From NCBI GenBank assembly GCA_009602725.1, contig WELB01000049.1, forward strand, positions 723,833 to 737,603: a stretch of DNA of 13,771 nt. The letters run 5' to 3'. This DNA is from Spirogloea muscicola. Taxonomy: Eukaryota; Streptophyta; Zygnematophyceae; Spirogloeales; Spirogloeaceae. The first letter of the stretch is position 1. Every line of letters starts with the position of its first letter. The position numbers and the translations under genes were made by a program. The notes under the pieces are model-generated. The model was not told the origin of the DNA. It saw nothing but the letters and a program-made list of their open reading frames with translations, and ran no database searches. Positions 7,323 through 13,771 of the stretch are shown here, piece after piece.

Positions 7323-7969
7323 CCGCCGACGGTCACAGTTCACCGCCTACTGGCGATCGGCCACTGCCGGCCAGTGGTGCACATCAGATTGCGTGCTCAA
7401 TGTAGCCTTAGTTTTGATTCTCGGCACCAGTTGAAGGGCAGACTAGACGTCCAGGCTGTGGTGAGTACCTGACCTCCCAGCTGCCAAGCGAGGGTCATCA
7501 TTGATTACCGGCTAACTTAGCTACCTAGCACTTGGTCGAAATGCGCAGCTTGACACTGATGCCAACTTGCATGACATTGACGAGGGCTGCAAGAAGTTGG
7601 CAATTGATAAGGGACAAGACATGGCTCCTCATGTGATACTACAGGAGACACTCTACGTAATGCGTATTGCATCCTCTGCAGCAGCTTTAAATGCTAACTT
7701 GCTTCTGCAGGTTAGCATGCACTGAAGCGCATGCTACACTGAATTGCTATGCAACTACAAGAAATGAACTAGGGCTATGAAAGTACCCTAGGGAAGAAAT
7801 GAATTGTGCAACGGCGAGAGCTGGAGCAGCAGTTGCTGCCCAAGTCCTTCAGCACAAGTAGACGACATTTGGAATGAATATAAAGTGAGATCTAAGTAAG
7901 TACTCGGCAGTGCTGCCATAGATGAAGCAAGAGGCAAAGTTGCAGGTCCAACTTGGACTGCACACAAAT
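7323..7969. other. Intergenic region between convergent rps10 and USP, with a weak exon-like ORF
   Basis: This region should hold the 3' UTRs of both genes. On plus, a consensus donor (GCTGTG|GTGAGTACC, near 7460) is followed by a branch-like CTAAC and TAG acceptors (near 7520 and 7528). After these, a frame is open for about 65 codons to a TGA near 7726. It includes LHDIDEGCKKLAIDKGQDMA and LQETLYVMRIASSAAALNAN, and I do not recognise it. A GCAG|GTTAGC donor-like site lies at 7710. A hairpin, ATGCTAAC/GTTAGCAT with a 12-nt loop, lies at 7691-7718. This could be a short gene, a spliced rps10 3' UTR, or chance. Confidence 0.3.
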
Positions 7970-10900
7970 TTATTGTGAGATTACAGTATCATCTCCTGCA
8001 AACGCTTGCAGCTCTCTCTGTTCCACTCTTTCGATGCGGAAGCCACGTATCCTTATCACCTCCGAAACTTCCTTGTCATCACTAGCAACCGGCACAAGGT
8101 GCCACCCCTGGTTCTGCAAACGCAGGCCACTGACTTTGACCTGCAGAAGCAGGAGCCAATAGAAGCGCCATAAAGTGAAACAAGAACTAAGAGTGAAGAG
8201 CGTCGCTTCTCAATCATGCCAATCTACAATCACAAAGATGATACGCTGACAGGATCAGTTAAGGTGCCAAAAGCACCTCGTTATAACCCGTATACAACAT
8301 CAATGTGCAGAAGACCAAGCAATCCATGGCGTGTCTACCACTAAGTTATGAAAATGCAAGTGACAGTAGAAGCTGGAAATGCACCTTCACACCCACAGGA
8401 GCGCGCACTATCAGCGCGCCGTCGAGCTTCAGGTCGTGTAGGGTGATGTCTGCTCCCTGCAAGCTGAGCACCGATCGCTGCGACAAACGGCAGTCACCTG
8501 AGACCTTGGCCTTGACGTCAGCGAAGGTGAGCGCCCACTGGGGCGGCCACACTACAAGCGGCCACACCTCCACCTTCTGTCCGTTGAACTCCTCTAGTCT
8601 GGGGTTCTCTACACTGACTCCCGCCTGCACCCACAAAGCAAACGGCTTTTGCAGACCTCAAATGGTGCTGTGCAACCACATATTATGAAGCTTACAAATT
8701 TCACTACTCACTACGAGTCTGCTCAAGCAGATCAACAAGCAGGAGTGATGCGGTGCTCGAGCATTTTCTCCACAGGCATCTGCCTTCAATAAAGCAGTCT
8801 GTCATGCTTGTACCATGCAGCCAAGATCCACAACCACAAACTTGCCTTTACCTGTTTCTAGCTCCTTTATCTTGCTGTACACTTTCACACTTACAGTCTA
8901 TATGCTATCAAACTGCAGAAGAGAAGAGGAGCCTGCTTGGTGCTTCACAATAACAGATACACAAGGAACTTCCTTGAGACTCAAAAGCTGACCTTGCAAA
9001 GGATCAGACAGTTGGCTCGGTACACATCCAATTCACCTGTGGTGGCACTGTGAGCGGGAGTACCACTTGCTGCCTGCAAGTGTATACCCACGCAGAGCAG
9101 CTTCAGTTGATATACACCTATTATTAGAGCCAATGCAAGCAACACTGCTATGGCGTCGAAAGCCTATACCAAGCGCACAAAAGCAACAGGGCTGCAGAGG
9201 GGCTTCCTTAGTCAACCTTCGCTGCAGCGTCTGCAGCATTGTTTTTCACAGGCGAATAGCCTGACCAGACATCCAGCACCTTGAAAAGCACGAGCAATGT
9301 ATCAACAGCAGAAATTGAATACATCAAAAGATACCTGTCAAACATACTTGACATCCATATTGTCATCATGCAGCAACTACTGCGATGTTGTAGGTGACTG
9401 GATGCAGCACAGACGACTTGCCTAATGCTGGGAGTGAGTCCCTTGGCAATCGCACATGTCTCACCGTGAAGCCTACTCTGGCATGTGAGGATAGTGTTTT
9501 TGGATAGTCCTGCATCATGCACTCCAGACGTGTGGAGGATTTGAATGCTGTTCTAGTTGCATCTCTGTACCTGCACAACATGAGAGCAGCACATATAGCA
9601 CCAAAAGTGATGTCTACCAGAACTTCACATGCTCTTAGAACGCTGCAGGTATTCAAATTTTGAGCAGAATGCATCAGACTCGGTCCGCATATTACTCGTT
9701 CTCTAGCAATCTTGTGATCTAAGCGCACCATGCATAAAAGCAAACAAGGCATGGTCGAGTTGCTGTCAGAGCACAAGGTCGTTAATCTTTGAGCGGCTCT
9801 TTATGATTATCGTGTCGTATTTTTCTTGTACTACAGCAAAGCCGCTGTCAAAAATTCTCACTTGGGATTCACAAACTCGGGGATTAGGCCCTTGGTGCAG
9901 GATAGCTCCTCCATGTAGGAATCCAGCTTCATCACTAGCTGCAGAGGCATATTCAAACAAGAAATCAGACTATGTACATGCCACTGCAGCAAAAAGCAAA
10001 TGTCAGTCACAATGCATAGACCACAGTCACGGCGGGAGTAGACCACATTGTTGCTGACAATCACTCTTCACAACAACTCCAGGGTCATCCTCCATTCGCA
10101 GGTGATAGACAGCGTAATAGCTGAGCAGCCAGAGGCCTTCTTCCCTGTGACTGCTATGGCTACCTGATTGATGTTACCAGGGAAAGGCGAATATCCAGTT
10201 GCATCATTGACATCCCCATCAGGAAAAGTTGTCGCTCTGAGCAGCGGGTCCAGCTGGTTGTACTCGACATTGATGACAATCTGCTGTCCTGCTCTACACA
10301 GGGATGCCACAGTCTACACAAAGCACTACACCAGTCTTCCAGAGCAGGGCTACATACTTGTAGTCAAGCATAACTTTCTCATCAGAAGACAGTAACCATG
10401 CACCAAATGGCAAAGAGCTACGCTGTCAAACAGGATCTAGGGATCTGGAAACGGCACAGAAGGCCCTCCATGGGCATGAGTGAACCTTACCATCCACATG
10501 CGTAAGCCGGGCAATGCCGCCTATTGCCTCCTTGGCCTTTCTAGGCACAGCTAGCGAGTTAACATCATAGTTGTGTGTTGCACTAACTCCTAGTGAAGCT
10601 GGTATGGCCTGCAGCACATAATGCTTGGCTTCAACATAATGGACTGCAACTCTCTACTTTCAAGCACACCAGAATTGAGCAACTGAGTCCTAATTCTGTT
10701 TGGTGGCGGTCTAAAAGTGGTCCCTTTGATGTCACTTCATGGATATCAGTGTGCACCTTGAAAAGCAGGCCATTGGTGTCCTGAAAGAAGAGCACCCATT
10801 TGACACCATTGTTCTTCCTGTACAGGCAAGATGAGTTACATGGATTCTCTGCCAGTAACATTTCGTAAGCCAAGGGTTTGACTACTACAACAGGTGAGAT

Positions 10901-13405
10901 CAGGAAAGGAATCTATGACCATTGGACAGTTAGTTACCACTTTGGTAACAGCCCACTTGAGAAGAGCAGGGAATGCACGTCGCCATGACCGTGTGGCTTT
11001 GTCTGCAAAGCAGTAAAACAGAAGCTGAACAGCCAGAACAGACGACTTGAGAGGCTACAGTTGCTTGCTGTAGCTTGTACTGTAGCTTGTAGCTTTCTCT
11101 TTAATGCTTGCATCCGCTAAACTATGATCTCAAAGGGAGGAGCAACACATAGTAACAATATTGCAACAGCAGTATCAAGTGACCATTTCATGTACACTAG
11201 CTAACAAGGCTAGCAGTGTTTGTCCTGTTGCAAATGACCAGCTTTAGCAGTGTACCTGAATGATGTACTTGTCATCTGAGTCAAGGGCAAGCCGACCAGC
11301 ATTGTCGGCCAGGCAAGCAACCTTCTCCTGTGAGAAGTGCACCATAGGAATGAGGGATAAGGAGTAAGGCTTGGCTGCAGTGCATCAGCATGTTCCGCAT
11401 GTCAATCAATCATCAATAACATGAACATGAACTTGATCCTAGATTCCGCAGAGCTGCTTCCCACTGCTTGAAGGATCTCATCATCTGTATTTTTTATTGT
11501 AATTGTAAATATAGTACGAGACAACCTGTTTGAGTAGTGTCACTTGGCCCTGAGCCATTCCAAAGAGCTTGTTCGCTTCGAGTAGGCTCTGAGCGCGTGC
11601 GTGTGTGTCATCTGATGTCATGATGACAAAGGGTATCTGCTGGTGCTGGTTATCTGTCAGGCCAAGTACGTGTCAAAGCCAAGGACTGGCACCATCCAGC
11701 TGCTTTTGAGTGCAATGACTGCATGACCCTGTCAGAGCAGCATAAGTGAAGGATCTGTTGCTAAGCTACCAGGAGATTTTCAAAGCAGGACTCTTCCCAG
11801 CCCCTCTCGACCCTTGCCTGGTGCTAGGGCATTGCTCCTTTCTTGCAAAGCTAGGATGCTCTCAATGTAGTGCTGCAAGAAGGAAGTCCCTGTCACCGTC
11901 TCGTAAGGCAGTGCGACCTGCCAAAGGGCCACAGTAACAGGATCCATCAATGCCGAGATATATCAAGAGAAATTAATTGGATGTAAGCAAATAGAAAGGT
12001 CGATTGTTGGACGGTACAATATGACTTAGTGGATACGTGCATGGGTGAGGCAGCAATGAGAGATGGCTAGCTAGCCCGTGATGTCTTCGTACATGCTCAA
12101 CTTCAACAATTGCCAATGGTAACAGGTAATTTTGGTCATTGCTTGACAGATTAAGTTGCGAAATCATTACAAGGAACAACTATTGGGACATACCTTGATG
12201 CCGCTGAAGCCCAGGCGCTCCCCAAGGCCACCTGCAACAAGAACAAAAGCTGCATTCCTGGCCTCCAGGACGCCCGCTTCCTCCAGTGAAATAAACAGGT
12301 CATCTCCATAAGTCAGCCGCTCTCCTTGAGGTACCTGCAGAATGTACTTTCAAAGCGGTCAGGGTGCTTGAGAGCTCATGGTGCATGTCAAGGCGGAGAT
12401 GTTATAGATCATACACCTTCTATTCATGACAGAGCTGCATTCTCCCAATATTAAGGCTACTCAAGAGACATTCACAAACAACATATCATATTCAGGTAGC
12501 ACCAGATGTGCTTCAGAATTTCTGTTCCATATACACTTTACACGAAGTATTGCCTACTGACACATAGTACTGGAGCAGGAGGCGTGTACTGAGGGCGTGT
12601 AACCATCAAAGGAATTCCTCCCATCTCGCGAGTCCGCCAGCAGCCGCCGGGCGTTGTTTATGTATGCCGGCAGACCGTCGGGGTAGCTTGCGTCCAACTT
12701 GTCAACCTGCGCGTAAAAAGTTGCCCCCCAATGCCAAAGCTCAGGCAGTCATAAAATGAGCAGCTGCCCTTACTTGTAATGCCGCCATGCGACCATCAAA
12801 GGCCTCATAACTCTTGAAGCTCAGCCATCAGACGACATTGCGCCAGCGACTGCATCACGAAGTCCTCACAGCTGCTCTTAACGCCAAGCCGAAGCCTCCA
12901 GGTTGCGTCTGCTGCAGGCCAGAAAGTCACCTGCTTGAAGAATGCGTGCTTCCTGTCGAAGTCAGCGTCCACTGGGGACCAGCCGGCGAAGAGGTGCGAC
13001 TGGCCGCATTCCACCAGCATCTTGGCCAGCTCCACCTGCCAGAGAGCAGCAAAGACAATGTCAGGGCAAGTACACAAGGCAAGAGCGGAACGCTCGGAGA
13101 CGAATTTGATTGATCCTCAGAGGCAACTGCCAAGAACAGTGAGCTAACCCTCGCCTCCAAAGGAAAACCTCCAGGAGTGCCTGCTTGCCTGGTCACAGCG
13201 GTGGCTTGAGCTCATCGGAACAAGATGCCGCTGGCCGGGAGATGACAGTGTCAAATGGCCAATTTAATGCTTGGCAGTCTCTGGGCAGCGTCAATGGTGA
13301 GAAGAGTACCTCGTGGCCATTCAGCAGCGCAAGGTTCTCGCTGAGGCCCACAACGTATGACTCTGATTGTGGCGAAGGCGCCTGCGGCGCAGCTATTATC
13401 GCCAT
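7970..13405 (-). CDS. USP: UDP-sugar pyrophosphorylase (USP), complete, 17 exons
   Basis: Broad-specificity enzyme of plants and algae (EC 2.7.7.64) that makes UDP-sugars from UTP and sugar-1-phosphates in the salvage pathway feeding cell-wall and glycan synthesis, probably cytosolic. Exons on minus: 13405-13310, 13035-12931, 12706-12590, 12334-12194, 11917-11792, 11645-11526, 11327-11256, 11002-10938, 10817-10757, 10608-10491, 10288-10164, 9938-9862, 9570-9465, 9279-9217, 9073-8993, 8624-8385, 8140-7970 (TAA stop). Phases agree at every junction, giving about 625 aa, close to the plant enzyme's usual length. Landmarks in order: [15 protein letters not shown]; the nucleotide-binding loop [136 protein letters not shown]-terminal [22 protein letters not shown] and [16 protein letters not shown] 13405 is the first in-frame ATG; no targeting peptide is seen. 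Least certain junctions: the exon 5 donor (AAGA|GTCCTG is weak), the exon 6 acceptor (three in-phase AGs) and the exon 16 donor (AAG|GTGCAT chosen on length; GGT|GTGAAG also possible). Confidence 0.95.
11056..11096. repeat. Short tandem repeat in USP intron 7
   Basis: TGTAGCTTGTA occurs twice in succession (CTGTAGCTTGTACTGTAGCT onward), preceded by a related TTGCTTGCTGTAG. It lies inside the 253-nt intron 7 (11003-11255). No function is evident. Confidence 0.7.
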
Positions 13406-13771
13406 GTCGTTGCCGTGAGGGAAGCCGGAGACAGTAAGACGGGAGTGCTTCCTCAAGCTCCCTCCCTGCTGGCAGCTCCGCCACCACCAAGTCTCATGCT
13501 GGCGTGCGCTTTGGACGCCATGCCATCGGAGCTCCTCGATGCTGGTGCCTCAGCTGAACGTGGCATTTGTGACCATCACCGGAGGAGGCGGAGGACAAGG
13601 CCGAGCTATCTGGCCGACGGACGGCCCGAGTCCGGCGGTGTGGCCAGCGAGCTCTGGGAGCTGGCAGGCGCTTTGTGGTGGCACTTTGGTGCTTTGGCCT
13701 GAAGGAGGGGAAGGTGCGAGTCTGCAGTGGGGGAGGGGGAAGAGAGAGAGGGGGAGAGGGAGGGAGGGAGA
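13406..13771. other. Upstream region of USP with a GA-rich microsatellite at its end
   Basis: This must hold the 5' UTR and promoter of the minus-strand USP gene. I see no TATA box or other named element that I can support. From about 13728 to the window end the plus strand is almost pure purine (GGGGGAGGGGGAAGAGAGAG and similar), a polypurine/polypyrimidine tract about 320 nt upstream of the ATG. Short open frames here have no recognisable content. Confidence 0.6.

Noticed and set aside
6802-7434. 210-codon plus-strand ORF over rps10
   Set aside because: It is an Arg/Ser-rich shadow of the conserved S10 reading frame.
1-13771. CRISPR array, bacterial operon or prophage
   Set aside because: No regularly spaced repeats or bacterial gene layout; genes are interrupted by spliceosomal introns.

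Overview
This window looks like nuclear DNA of a photosynthetic eukaryote, most likely a green alga. It holds a nuclear-encoded plastid ribosomal protein, a plant-type UDP-sugar pyrophosphorylase split by 16 GT-AG introns, and a plant-type organellar bL25. Exons are GC-rich, introns are about 100-400 nt, and GCC-triplet and Ala/Pro-rich tracts are common. A trebouxiophyte (Coccomyxa/Chlorella-like) is my inference; the sequence alone does not prove the genus.

Layout. 1-2236: no gene I can support. 2237-3698 (minus): four coding exons of a bL25-family ribosomal protein, probably mitochondrial. 3890-5170 (plus): a Myb/SANT-like (MSH) ORF with one intron and three 225-bp tandem coding repeats. 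5264-6398 (minus): a decayed PIF/Harbinger DDE transposase. The MSH ORF and the transposase converge, and a 132-nt near-perfect hairpin lies at their 3' ends. Together they form a Harbinger-type element lying between the 5' ends of two divergent organellar ribosomal-protein genes. 6595-6615: telomere-like/telo-box repeats just upstream of the next gene. 6650-7322 (plus): intronless plastid ribosomal protein S10 (uS10c). 7323-7969: intergenic region between convergent genes, with a weak exon-like ORF. 7970-13405 (minus): complete UDP-sugar pyrophosphorylase (USP) gene of 17 exons, about 625 aa. 13406-13771: its upstream region, ending in a GA-rich microsatellite.

How the pieces relate. bL25 and uS10c are head to head and could once have shared a bidirectional promoter that the transposon later split. 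TAAACCCTG motifs occur beside both genes. The transposase is dead (at least two in-frame stops and several frameshifts), while the MSH ORF is open through its three repeats. This leaves open whether the MSH protein has been kept by the host or was simply disrupted later. Each of the two single N bases (3676 and 6735) lies in a GCC tract near the N-terminus of a ribosomal-protein gene. Deleting each N restores one continuous reading frame, so the apparent frameshifts are probably assembly artefacts.
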